Source: Albula goreensis (lineage: Eukaryota > Chordata > Actinopteri > Albuliformes > Albulidae). From it: DNA of 64,000 nt. Made by a program: the position numbers and the translations under genes. The stretch is taken from contig CM040741.1 of the NCBI GenBank assembly GCA_022829145.1, positions 52,608,180-52,672,179 on the forward strand, read 5' to 3'. This document shows, piece by piece, positions 25,658 to 42,018 of the stretch (positions are counted from its first letter, which is position 1; every line of letters starts with the position of its first letter). The notes under the pieces were generated by a model. That model did no database searches and was not told the origin of the DNA. It saw nothing but the letters and a program-made list of their open reading frames with translations.

Positions 25658-26703
25658 TGAGCTAAAATGTACTGTGGTTATGATGTCACCATTAAACACA
25701 TACTTCTGCATTCTCATTTTGCAGTGGTCTACCAACCCATATACATTATAGGCCCATATGAGGGTAATAGCCCAGCTGCGCTATATGTGTCTCCAAGAAG
25801 TTTGTCTCCATGAACTTTAAAATGGATTTTAGCTAGGCCATTCGTGTTTGTGTGGGTCAAGTATGCAAACAGTTACCTACTCACCTGCTTGCCAAAATAT
25901 GAAGGACTTAAACTTTCATTTGGCAAGTGGCCTTCACCTTGGAAGTATATGTATTCACATAGAAATTAACCAAATACAATTTGGAACCAATTTTTGAATG
26001 AATGCTGACAGGCGTTGACAAACTACCAGGTACATTGTGTGCAATAAACAATTTTAATTTCATAATTATTTCACATTATTTAATTAATGCATGTTTAACA
26101 TGTTTAAGAAGACTTTCTTCTCTAGATATTTGGAGGGGGCGGTGCCCCATAACCCGCATTCACAAACCGCCACTTCTTTCCTCTCCTTTCTTTCTCTCTG
26201 TTATATCTCTCTTTCCTCTATCTATTTTTTCTCTCATTCACTCTGTCCCTGGTACACCATTACTATACTGTAATACATGTCAAGATGAAAATCTATAATA
26301 TAAATATATTTATTGTATATTAATGATTAAAAAGAGTTCCACTATTCCATTTCTTGGTCGGTTGTAAAATAATTTAAATAAAGTCTCTGACAACATATTA
26401 TTGGAACAGTTTATCAAATTAACCTCGTCTCTGTATACTGGCATGCTTGTGTTTGTGTGTGTATCTAAATTTGATTAAATTTCACATTTAATTCACAGCA
26501 AATTTGCTTTATTTTAATAAACAACTCTCTTTGTCAGAATCTTACTAGACACATCCCATAACACAAGGGTCATTTTTCATGTTTGACTTTTAATTAGACC
26601 ACAGTCTTGTAATGCAGTTTTGCATAATTTAATACAGCTAGGAAATTATTATACCCTATTTTCTTCCTTTTTTTACAATTGTATTCTTTCATATGAAGTT
26701 AGC
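25658..26703. other. Non-coding, nothing recognised
   Basis: AT-rich sequence with pyrimidine-rich patches at 26170-26240. No gene. Confidence 0.5.
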
Positions 26704-30516
<3,813 letters not shown>

Positions 30517-30543
30517 GCTCTCTCTCTCTCTCTCTCTCTCTCT
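30517..30543. repeat. (CT)n microsatellite
   Basis: A short CT array. Open frames crossing it on both strands give Arg-Glu or Leu-Ser repeats and are not genes. Confidence 0.9.
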
Positions 30544-32379
30544 CGCTCTCCAGCCTTTTCTGTGGGACCCAAGCAACTGAGTAGGAGACAGGTGGCAATA
30601 AGAGGAAGCCAAGAGGACAGAGTGCTCCTGAGGGGATTGCCAGCTCCAGCCCCGCTGTGCCACCAGTTCCGGAGGGCCCATGACGGACGGACGCACAGCG
30701 CATTTGTGCAGAGCGCCGTGTGTCTGCAGTCTGCCGGAGGTGAGGACTGGCAAGGTTACAGTATGTGAGCTGATTGCATTTTCCCTATGCCACCTCTGCC
30801 TCTTCCAAAAAGAAGTGGGCAGCTAATCCCCAGCAGCACCCATAGGTGACCTGGAAAGCTGTTGTTCGGATTGACCTCTGTGGCTGTCCTGATATGGGTC
30901 TCAACTGCTGGCCATACAATGCAGCTCTGTTACCTGCAGACACTAACACAGGGGCTCCCAGCTCTTGGCTGGCTGTAGGGAAAACATTTTGCAGGGCAAT
31001 CTGTTTTAGACATGCATCGATCAGAAAGCTTCAGCCTACATTATAACTATACATGAGGTAGAGTTTAAGACTGCAAAATGTTTTCATTCTTCATACATTA
31101 TGGTATGAGTGTAGTGATCAAATAATTGTAGTGCAAACTGCTTTTCCAGAAAAATGAAAAATAATAATTTCCTTAATAATATCTGTCACTGGACGCTCAT
31201 ATCACGTTGCCAGGGCTGTGAACAGTGAAAATGCAGAACATGTGGTTCTGTATCAGAAATAATCATCACAGTGGGCATGTGTGGGCGTTGTGGCAAACGC
31301 TGTCCCTTCTGCTCTGTCTTTATTGTAGCGTATGAGACCACTACTGTTTCTGAATCAACACTTAAATTGATGATCCTTGCTAGTAAAGGGGGGTGAGAGG
31401 TAAAAATCTCAAACAAACTCAAAAAATGTTCCAGTGGTAATGATAATGTATGTTGATGAAAAATTGTAGCTTCATGTGGTGGCAACGATACAGTTCACAC
31501 TATCACGATCACTATCATGGTGGTGATAAACTGGGTGAGACATCTAAATCTCTCTGGTGGTACTTTTGTGTCAAGAAATGAATTCCCTTCAATGCCATTA
31601 AATCTACCACCTAGCACTAAAAGCAGTGGCTAACTGCCATTTCACTAGCATTATTAATGTAAATGTGCAGTACCCACTGGATGGACAAAACTTTTCAGAT
31701 TCTGATGGTTTCACAAATACCATACTGAGCAGAGCTGAAATGAGGAGCCAATCATTTACCTGTATGAACAAATCAAAATGTTTTACTTTCCACTGCAAAT
31801 TGGCAGTAATTGGCTCAAATTTAGTGAGCCGCTGACAGCAAATGACAGCTGGGGCCATTTTGGTTTCATGAAGCCTCAGTTTATCATCACTAGTTTGGCC
31901 TTATCAGGCAGTGCATTGAAATTCAGTCCTAAGAGGCTCAGTGCATTTTTAGCATAACATCCATACAGGTCTAAAAGCCTGAGGCTGATCTGGAGGAGCT
32001 GATGGTGGAGGGAGAGGGAGGGGCCTGTCAGCCTCGGAGCTGTACCCCTAGTGAGTACACCTGTGAATCACAAGTGTTCATGTTTGGAATCAGCCAAGCA
32101 TATGTAAATAATGTGAACATCTATTGAGATTTAGAGAAGCTTTTAGAATACTACTGTCAAACAAGTTAACACAATGACTCCTGTCAATTGCAATAAACTA
32201 GCATGACAACATTGTGGCAGACATAATATAAAAATAAACATATCTTCCTCGAAACGCTTTAAGCTGAACAAATAATTATGTGTATTTCTTCTTTCTCCTT
32301 GAGTTGCACATGTTGGAGACATTTTTAAGTATGCTCTTCTCTGAGAGAATTGGCAGCTCTCCATGGTATTCTTGCAGTG
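30544..32379. other. Non-coding, nothing recognised
   Basis: No gene or named repeat supported. Confidence 0.5.
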
Positions 32380-32630
32380 GCTTTTAAATCTGTCTTTCAG
32401 ATGAGACATTAAACTAAGGTCCCGACCCACAGTGGTCATTAAGAATCTTATGACATTTTTGGAAAAAGTAGGGTGTTCTGTTCAAATGTCCACAAAATTA
32501 GTTCTCTAGCTCTTGCTATCTGTGTCTGACTATCAACACAATTCTTGAGGTCTCCACCCTCTTTGATTCCTGCAAAAGAGAATTGAGTTCTCCATTTACC
32601 TGTCTTGTTAAATAAAGGTCAAATAAAAAT
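32380..32630 (+). mobile_element. Teleost SINE, copy 1
   Basis: It contains CTTTCAGATGAGACATTAAA (32394-32413), CAGTGGTCATTAAGAATC, and a tail of TGTCTTGTTAAATAAAGGTC then AAATAAA (32601-32628). The ordered phrase (TTTCGGATGAGACGTTAAAC, TGTGGTCATTAAA) is a well-known teleost SINE core. The tail of TTAAATAAAGGT units fits a SINE end. The copy is diverged. Confidence 0.7.
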
Positions 32631-33689
32631 CAAGCTAAAGTGGTAAAGGTAGCAGACTTGACCCGGCCATACTGGGATACAGCACTCATCATATATAGAC
32701 TAACTTTACTCAATGCAAGTTCTTTTACAGTACCACTAATACTTCCACTGGTACCACCAGGACTTCCATGACAATTTCACAAAAACAGTGACACCATGCT
32801 GGACATCCATTTGGTTTGCATAATTTAGGGCCGAGGCCTACAGTTTTGCATCATGTCTGGATGATGTTTGATGGCAATTAATTTGACTTTCTCTTCTGAG
32901 ATAAAGGTTGGAGGATATCAAACAAGGGGACACCTGCTCAAGGTAATCATTAATATGCTCACTGCTTTGTCAGCTTGGATTTGTAGCAGCTGTGCAGCTT
33001 TAAATTCCGCCATTCAGTTTCAGAAACACAACTGAGATCTATGCGTACACTAACATCAGGTGTCCCATATAAAAACTGGCGTAGCACAGATGTCACACGG
33101 GCAATTATTTTTTTGGTAAGATCTTGTTCACAGGAAACAAGTTATTACAGATACTGAAGCAAAATAATAAGACTGCTGCAATGCCATTCATTGTAATCAT
33201 TTTCTCCTCTCCCAAGCCAGCATGATTTGATTTATTTTCTTTGCACTGTGTCTTATTCTTATTCACTGCATCATTTCATATTGTACATATTCTGGAATGT
33301 TTGCGCCATTACATACAACTGGATAAATTGAGGTAAAAACATTTCTAAAGCTAACCACAGGAGATTCAAAACAGTGACCTACATGTCCACCATAATCACT
33401 ATACGCCCTCCACATATCATTCATTACACTACTGTACATGGTTTGAACCCTGCTATTGTAATCAAGACCTGTTAAAACGTGTATGTGCATGATCTAAATA
33501 ACACTCACATTACACATTACCTTAATTGCTTAGCATATTACATTAACTGATATTATTAGATTATCTCGAGGCCTTGTCAGTAATTGTGATGCACAGCTAT
33601 GTAAAAAGCAGAGGCCTCTTGGGAGATACTTATTAGGTAGGCTACTAACAGGGGGTAGTGTTCTTATTGAGCCACATTCCTCAAGCCAA
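32631..33689. other. Non-coding, nothing recognised
   Basis: Sequence between two SINE copies, with no coding signal. Confidence 0.45.
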
Positions 33690-33800
33690 TGCCCCAGTCT
33701 GGTGATTAGGGCACAGAGCAATGCTTTCACATTATAGCTTAATCTGAGTTCCTGACTCACTGTGGTCATTAACAAATCCCATGATAGACAAAAATAAGTG
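33690..33800 (+). mobile_element. Teleost SINE, copy 2 (fragment)
   Basis: GAGTTCCTGACTCACTGTGG followed by TCATTAACAAATCCCATGA (33747-33785) matches the same core as the copy at 32380-32630, in the same orientation. Its tail is missing. Confidence 0.6.
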
Positions 33801-34639
33801 CAGGTGTTGCACTAGGAAAAAATGATAATAATGGTTTTTACTAGTGTTGGGAGTAGGAGGCCTTATTAAACCAAAATAGGCACAGCTGCCATACACTATC
33901 AGTGCGCCACTGATTTGACATAATCAGTATGTTTTGCTGTGGAAAGCAACGTATTTTAATTGACAGCATATTGAAACTCCACACATTAAAGGATTCATGA
34001 TACCTCTCTGATATCTCTAAGAGGCTTCTCCATCTGACTTTTTCATCGCTAAACAAGTAAAAAATAATATTTTCATTGCACATCGAAAATGTAAAAAGTG
34101 CTATTACACAGTAGAACCTCAGCGATCATAACCCCACAGGTCCAGGGATAGTTTGTAATTCTGAAAGTGATGTCTCCAAAAAATGTAAGATTGTAATCCT
34201 ATATAGTTTGAAATTTGATTTGTTTTGGTTTTGTATTGGTCTTTTCCTTGTTGGTCTAATGAGGTAGTTCACTTTACTTTTTTAAATTGTGTCTGGATAT
34301 TTTGCATCCTAACATTTTTAACCTTATAAAATTTGCATGAGCAATCTTTATGTGAAATATAATTTGTTATCCATCTTATTAATTTTCCTACAGTATATTT
34401 TTAATTGTACTGTCAAGACGTGTCTCTTTGTTATGTTATCTTTGTAGTTTGTGTTTTGTCAACCGATGGAAAGTATGATAGCATTTTGATTTACTGTAAT
34501 TGTCACCCTTTTGGATCAGTGTTAATTGTGTCAAAATTAAGGTATAAAGTTCTATTCTGTATATCTGGTTTTGCAGTATATGTACAGGTTTTTGAGAAAT
34601 GACTGTACCAGCCACTCTGGTAGTTCTCCCATAACCTCT
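33801..34639. other. Non-coding, nothing recognised
   Basis: AT-rich sequence with no supported feature. Confidence 0.5.
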
Positions 34640-35100
34640 AAACTACAACTGCCTCAGTGATGCAGAAGTAAATGTCATTGTATGTGGCCTGAAAGTGAAG
34701 ATGAGGACCTCATCCACATGGACACACAGCAGTGCAGTGTAAACTGGAATTCAGCTGTATGACTCAAAAGGCTTTGCATGGAATCACCTTGTTAGAGTCT
34801 CGCAGTCTGTTTACCTGTGCGGCTTAAAAACAGACACAACCCACCCCTCCACCCCCATTCAGGCCGTGTTCCCCAGTGGAGGACGGTCCGCATGGATGAA
34901 AATTGGATTTAATATAATGCATACCAGTCAATAATGCTGACAAATGGCCTGGAGAGAAGTGCATATCTGCTGGTTTATTTTGAGCGGCCCGCTTTTGCAT
35001 CGCGGGTCTATGTTGATAAGTCACGCCTCACCGTCCCGCATCGGAATAAGCCTTCTGCCGCTGGTGCGTGACTTCCACCTCCTCCTCATTTAGCCTGCAC
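34640..35100. promoter_or_regulatory. Candidate conserved non-coding element
   Basis: Complex sequence with words such as GGATTTAATATAATGCATAC (34905-34924), AAATGGCCTGGAG, and a GC-rich GAGCGGCCCGCTTTTGCATC (34982-35001) with TGATAAGTCA after it. It sits just left of a long GA array. No coding frame. Function is an inference from its contrast with the flanks. Confidence 0.27.
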
Positions 35101-35110
35101 AGCACTTTAC

Positions 35111-35112
<2 letters not shown>

Positions 35113-35169
<57 letters not shown>
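35113..35169. repeat. (GA)n microsatellite
   Basis: About 28 GA units, a GAGA-factor/triplex-type homopurine tract. Confidence 0.97.
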
Positions 35170-36739
<1,570 letters not shown>

Positions 36740-37340
36740 AAACTAATGTATGGTCTGGATGTTCCCAAGTCACCAAGATTGGAAAGGGAGTGGGGGGGAG
36801 ACTCCATTACTGGCCATTAGTGTCTCTCAGAAAGACGTCCATTTTGGGCCTGGGGCCGATAAGAGCGTCTCGTTCCTGGCTGTGGTGGCTGGACGTGTCC
36901 CCAGTGACAAGCTTCCCCACAACATAACCCCATCCCACCCTGTCCCACGTCAACACCCCCTGTGTGCCTGTCTGATGGAGGGCTGCCTGCGGAGTGGCCA
37001 CACAGGGAAGCAGTGGGGGGCACAGCCATTGTTTGTGTCTGTCAGATTAATCTGATGCTGCTTTCCCTGGGAGTTGGACTGCCATGACGTTCTGGCTTAA
37101 GTGCACCGGCGGAACACTGGGGGGACCTACCCCACAGTTGTCTCAGGAGACAGCAGTGTCATCCGGCGGGCCGGGCCTCATGGCTCTGATCCGCCGGATC
37201 AATCCGTGACAAAGCATGCCTGTTCCTGGGAGACCGAGCCGGCCCGGCCAATGCACTGCTTTCATGTTTTGGACAGAGAGCGAAAGCAAACCCAAACGAC
37301 AGCAGAGAGGGAAAAAAGCACTGGGCTTAGAAAGCAAGCT
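36740..37340. other. GC-rich non-coding island
   Basis: Markedly GC- and CpG-richer than the rest, mainly at 37100-37250 (CACCGGCGGAACACTGG, ATCCGGCGGGCCGGGCC, GAGCCGGCCCGGCCAATGC). Open frames overlap on both strands with no family resemblance. It could be a CpG-island-like regulatory region or an unrecognised non-coding RNA promoter. A CCAAT-type word sits in GGCCAATG. Confidence 0.35.
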
Positions 37341-37944
37341 TCCATTGACGACAACAGAATACAATTACATGGATCGATCTGACTCCCTCAGAAGCTGGCC
37401 AAAACAGGCTGAGTGCTCATGGACAACCCCTTGGTCACTGGAGGGCCCAGACTGCATTAAAACCCCTGTTTCAGCCACAATTATATTTATATCTAGAATG
37501 TTTTTTTTTTTTTCAGGAAAAAGAAGCGAGACAGCAGCGCAGGGCATTGTGGGTAACAAGTATCATTATCCTTAAATCCAAGATGGTGCTACTATTATGC
37601 TGTTTTATACTGAATCAGAAACCCTTCAATATGCATCCAGCACCATTAAGCGTCCTGAAAAAAAACCATAAAATCAGATTTATTATGTAATAAATAGATT
37701 GGTACAGCTGACTTGAGATGGTCAATGAAAAGGAGAATCCCCTCAGATGCAATTGTTGCAAAGCATTATTTAATGAAGAAGCGTTCATCAATATGCTGGC
37801 TGTGTTCTCCATTCTCAAGACTTTGTGCCTCTGTATTCCTTTTCAAATATAAATGTTATTTAAACCTATTATTGAAAATAAATGGTAGAAAACCATTGCT
37901 TACATTTAAGAACATTGAGTGTTGTTACTGAGTTTACCAAAAAA

Positions 37945-38560
37945 GCACCCAGTAGATCCTCAGTTCTGTTCAATGGGCATGAGGGAAAGTGGGGCTTTCT
38001 CTGTGAAATGAGCCATGCAATGTTTACCCACATTCCACAATTGGAGCCTCATAGCAAAGGCCAAGATTGGTAGCTATATTTTCATGGTTTGGGGATGTAT
38101 TGATGAATCAGGTCTTGAATGACATCCATCATAAAAAGGGAGTGAGTCATACTCTGTATCACAGAATTCTTCAGGAGGATCGACTGTAGTCTGTTAGTAA
38201 GCTGAACGTGAAGCACAGCTGAGTTGTGCAGCAAAACGGTGACCCAATATGCTCAACCAAGTCTACATATGAATGGTTTAGGTTTTGGAGCAGTCATAGC
38301 CATAGTGAAGACCAGAAAGAAAATATCACTGAAAACTTGAGACAGGACCTGAAACGAGTTTTTATTGCTCAAAAGCCCATAGATGTCATTCAAGTGAAGC
38401 TGCTCTGCATGGAGGATGGGGGGAATTCCTCCTGTTAAAATTCCTTCGTAAGAGACTATTCAATAAGTAAAAGAAGTGTTTGGTTGCAGTCATTGCTACC
38501 AAAGGCGGTAAAGCAGGCTTATGAGTTGAAGGGGATATGCATGTTGCATCACTGTGCTTC
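37945..38560 (+). mobile_element. Tc1-like transposon remnant A
   Basis: TTTTCATGGTTTGGGGATG (about 38078-38096) is the VMVWGC-type motif of Tc1 transposases. Further right, GGACCTGAAACGAG, AAGTGAAGCTGCTCTGCA and CGTAAGAGACTATTCAATAA lead to GTTTGGTTGCAGTCATTGCT (38481-38500). These match the order of the C-terminal half of fish Tc1-like transposase genes. The frame is broken many times, and no terminal repeats were found. Confidence 0.6.
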
Positions 38561-40799
38561 ATAATTACATTTTTAAAAGTATAAAAGTTGTGTGTGATTT
38601 GCTATCAGTTATGGTTTTTTCAGTTGCTTTGATTTTTGTTGGTCTGTAAAAAAGCAAAAAAATGTATTTCTCTCACTTTTTTGTAATTATGATTTTGTCT
38701 AATTTGTCATATTGTCAGTGGTAAGTGTGATAGCCTTTCACTTTAATTCTTAAACTTATTGCATTACATACAAATTAGAATGTTACTTCCTGAAAATATG
38801 TCTTCAGTTAACCAGTGTTTGTGTATCTCTGAGATCCACAACTCTGAGGTTCTGCTTTCCACATGTAAAATATGCTACATAGAGATATCCTGTATGTGTT
38901 GTTTGCTAGCGAGCAGCCGTGGGGGGTCTTTAGGTCTGGTTTAGGCTGTAGATATATTCAGAGTGAGGTCCAGCCTGAGCACACACATTGACAGATAAAA
39001 GAGGATCCTATACTCCCACTGACTGACACTGCTGATCAGAGCAATAAGCCTGCACTGCTGACACGCATGCCCTGCCTTCAGCACAGACAGGAGAGAGGGC
39101 GCTCTCTGTTTCTGTGCCAGCTTTCATCAGAGCCAGAAATGTTAGCTCTCACCAACCAGGGCGAAAAGCTCACCGAAAAAGCTGAATATGTAATTCGCTG
39201 GATACATTTGATAGAGATGGAAATGTTTAATGTATTGTAGAACATATAATTTTTCTCATATACTTGAGGTGATTTTTATTGAAAATACATTTCAAATTAT
39301 TTTGTGTTATTCCAAACCCATGAGCCCACAGCTGTTGCATGCTGCAGTAGAGTCACGATGCTTTGTTGAGTGATTGATTGATGAAGAGTATCAGCAACTA
39401 CATCCAGCAATCATACATTCTTATGTCACTTTCACGTGGCACTGAATAATTTCAGAATGCTCTCTGTAATAACCAGTTACAGAAGAACCAGAGCGACAAG
39501 ATTTTTTCAGGGACATGAGCCTTTTTGTTTTGACTCGTTACGACTTTTCCGCTGGGATGGTTGTCACTCACGCGGGACAAAAGCTAGCCTTTGGAGACTC
39601 ATGTGTCTCTGCAGTGGTTTGTAGTGGAACGCCGTAGTAGTGTGACAAGATGGATGTTCACGACCAGCCTGCCGGAAAACCTGCCACCGCTTCTCACTTA
39701 ATGGACTGGCACGATCATCCCAAGGGAGCTGAAGAACGCTAAACTACTCAACCAAGGTGCTTATCCTACACATGTGACCTGAAAACAAAATCCCATTTTA
39801 AGCATCTCCTTTGGCACCTTCTGTGATTTTCAGCCTTGCTGTTGATGCATTTATAGGCCCTGATGTTGGACTGACATATATGCAGTAGAATGTGGAAAAA
39901 ACTTTTATTGCATTTTAGCTCACACATACACTAGGTCCTGTGTGGCATACACATTTTCATATGAATAATACACTTTTGAAAACAGTTTTATTCATGCATT
40001 CTTGTGTCATGCTTTCTTAAAACACTTGAAAAGATTTTGATGTTATTTTTGACACATTTTTAATATTATCGTTAGCCATTCATTACTGTTCACATAGGAG
40101 GTAGTTTAGAATCCCATTTTTTCCCCTTGTTTTTGTCAACAGGACAACAGTGAAAGGTAATTCAATTAGACATGCAATCAATTCAAGCAGGAATATATAC
40201 AGGAGTTAGTGAGAAAAACTGAGGTTCATTGCAATATTGGGGATGTGGTCATTAGTGGATGGAGACCTATGGGATGACATCCAATCTAGCAAACACTAAT
40301 TATGTTTTCATGCGGGAAATAAGAATTTCAGGCAGGATCATTTCATGGGGGCAAAATTAGAATATATGCCATCTAAAACTGCATGCAATTCTAGGCACTA
40401 TGCAATAAGAAAAATGAAAGGTTCTCAGTTGCTGGTATAGATATAAAACTTATGAAGAAAGATATAAGCCACTTTATCTATTCAGTCTTAGAAAACACAG
40501 GGAACATTGGATTTGCTTGAGGTCCAACAATTAATACATGGGATCAACAAGGTCAACAACAAAATAGATTTTTCAGGTTGAGTTTTGTTAGCAGAACAAG
40601 AAAAGTGAAAGAAAATAAAATGAACGAATATAAATTTCCTCTTATTCTCGTTACACACATACTGAACTATGTTATCGAACTATGGTATCAACTCTCTCCC
40701 GTACAAACCTCCCCCACAGACTCAGAGACAGAGAAAGAAGCAGCATACACCTCCACTTGTTCATGTTGTGACTAGCTTCATGGTTAATCATACTGCAGA
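38561..40799. other. Non-coding; small complex block at 39000-39200
   Basis: No gene supported. Around 39000-39200 the sequence is GC-richer and complex (GACACGCATGCCCTGCC, CTTTCATCAGAGCCAG) and could be regulatory. The rest is AT-rich. Confidence 0.4.
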
Positions 40800-40940
40800 T
40801 GTGACGTGAATTGCATATCTCCTATGCCATTGGAGGAATATAGTCACCATACATTCAGTTCATGAACCTGTGGTTGCCAAGGCAGCCAGTGGAGGTCCCT
40901 AGAGAGCAATGAGACTAATGACGTTACCTGCTATGTTCCC
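40800..40940 (+). repeat. Unnamed interspersed repeat, copy 2
   Basis: CATTCAGTTCATGAACCTG (40852-40870), GCCAGTGGAGGTCCCTAGAG and AGAGCAATGAGACTAATGA match copies at 6600-6770 and 57050-57200 in the same order and orientation. Confidence 0.65.
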
Positions 40941-41109
40941 CAGCAATGATGAGCCAATGATTTCCAACTACAACTGGAAATAGCACTGCAGTGAGGGGAT
41001 AGACACCTGCACTACAAATTTGTGAATTTACTTACACACCTCCTGAGCACCCCTTTGATTTTATGTTCTTATCTATTTTTTCCTCTCTGTGTGTTTATGT
41101 GGAAGCAGA

Positions 41110-41741
41110 TACTGAGTGGCCAATTTAATTGGTTCACCTGCCCTTTCCATAAAATAGACTACTTAGTCAGCGATAACATCATGTCATCAGATTATGCTAT
41201 TAGAAGCAAATAGACCTGTAGTTATGAATTGCATGTGTGGGCACAGCTTTGGAAAAACATTGCCTGGTCTGATGAATCCTGGTTGCTGCAGTTTCCCATG
41301 CAGGGGGTGGACCAGGATATGGTGAAACCCATGAGGAGTCCATGGATCCATCCCCCAGAGTGTCAGCAATCCAGACTGGTGGTGCAGTGCAATGATGTGG
41401 GTATGTTTTCATGTGACTGCAGTAACATTTAAGTACGACATGATATCTGAACATTGTTGCCAATCAGGTACATCCCTTGATGTATTCCCATGGCAGCAGA
41501 GTAACCATCTGCAAATGGACTTTTTCAGCAGGATAATGCTCAATGCCGCAAGGCTAGGATTGTGCCGGAATGTTTCTGGGAACATGACAGTGAATCCAGC
41601 TTACTGTAGTCACCCTGTGACTCATTTTTTGCACCTCATTAAATCCATCCACCAACATAATTTCCCACACTGTTCTGAGGGAAAAAGGTCAACCAATTTT
41701 GTATTAGGGAGCTGTACCTTATAAAGTGACCACTCAATGTA
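41110..41741 (+). mobile_element. Tc1-like transposon remnant B, both ends present
   Basis: The left end TACTGAGTGGCCAATTTAAT (from 41110) and the right end read on the minus strand, TACATTGAGTGGTCACTTTA (from 41741), form degenerate terminal inverted repeats with TA at each edge. They resemble the fish Tc1-like family with ACTGGCCACTTTATTAGGTAC ends. Inside, NIAWSDESWLLQFP (about 41256-41300) is the first-aspartate motif of the DDE transposase. LFQQDNAQCRKARIVPECF (about 41518-41576) is the second-aspartate block, and it lies in another frame. The catalytic glutamate region is deleted, so the copy is short (632 bases) and inactive. Confidence 0.78.
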
Positions 41742-41889
41742 TATTCATTTTGAAATATATTTCGTTTTACAGATTCTAGCATGAGAGGGTTAAAAGGAGC
41801 TGTCAAGATGTGCCATTTGACATCAAAATAAAATCTAAGCCTTTCGGAGCAGAGCAATTCAACTGTAATAAATCTGATTTGCGTGAGCT

Positions 41890-42018
41890 GAAACAGCAAG
41901 TGGGTATATCACATATACTGGTTGCTGGATTCATGTCATGGATAGTGCTGACATTACAGCTGTTCCAGAAATAACCACCTTTGTCAAAATGAGCAGAATG
42001 TCACCCACTTGCTGTTTC
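41890..42018. repeat. Perfect 16-bp inverted repeat, 97-bp spacer
   Basis: GAAACAGCAAGTGGGT at 41890-41905 is the exact reverse complement of ACCCACTTGCTGTTTC at 42003-42018. The arms could form a hairpin or mark a small MITE-like insertion, but no clear target duplication was seen. Confidence 0.85.
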
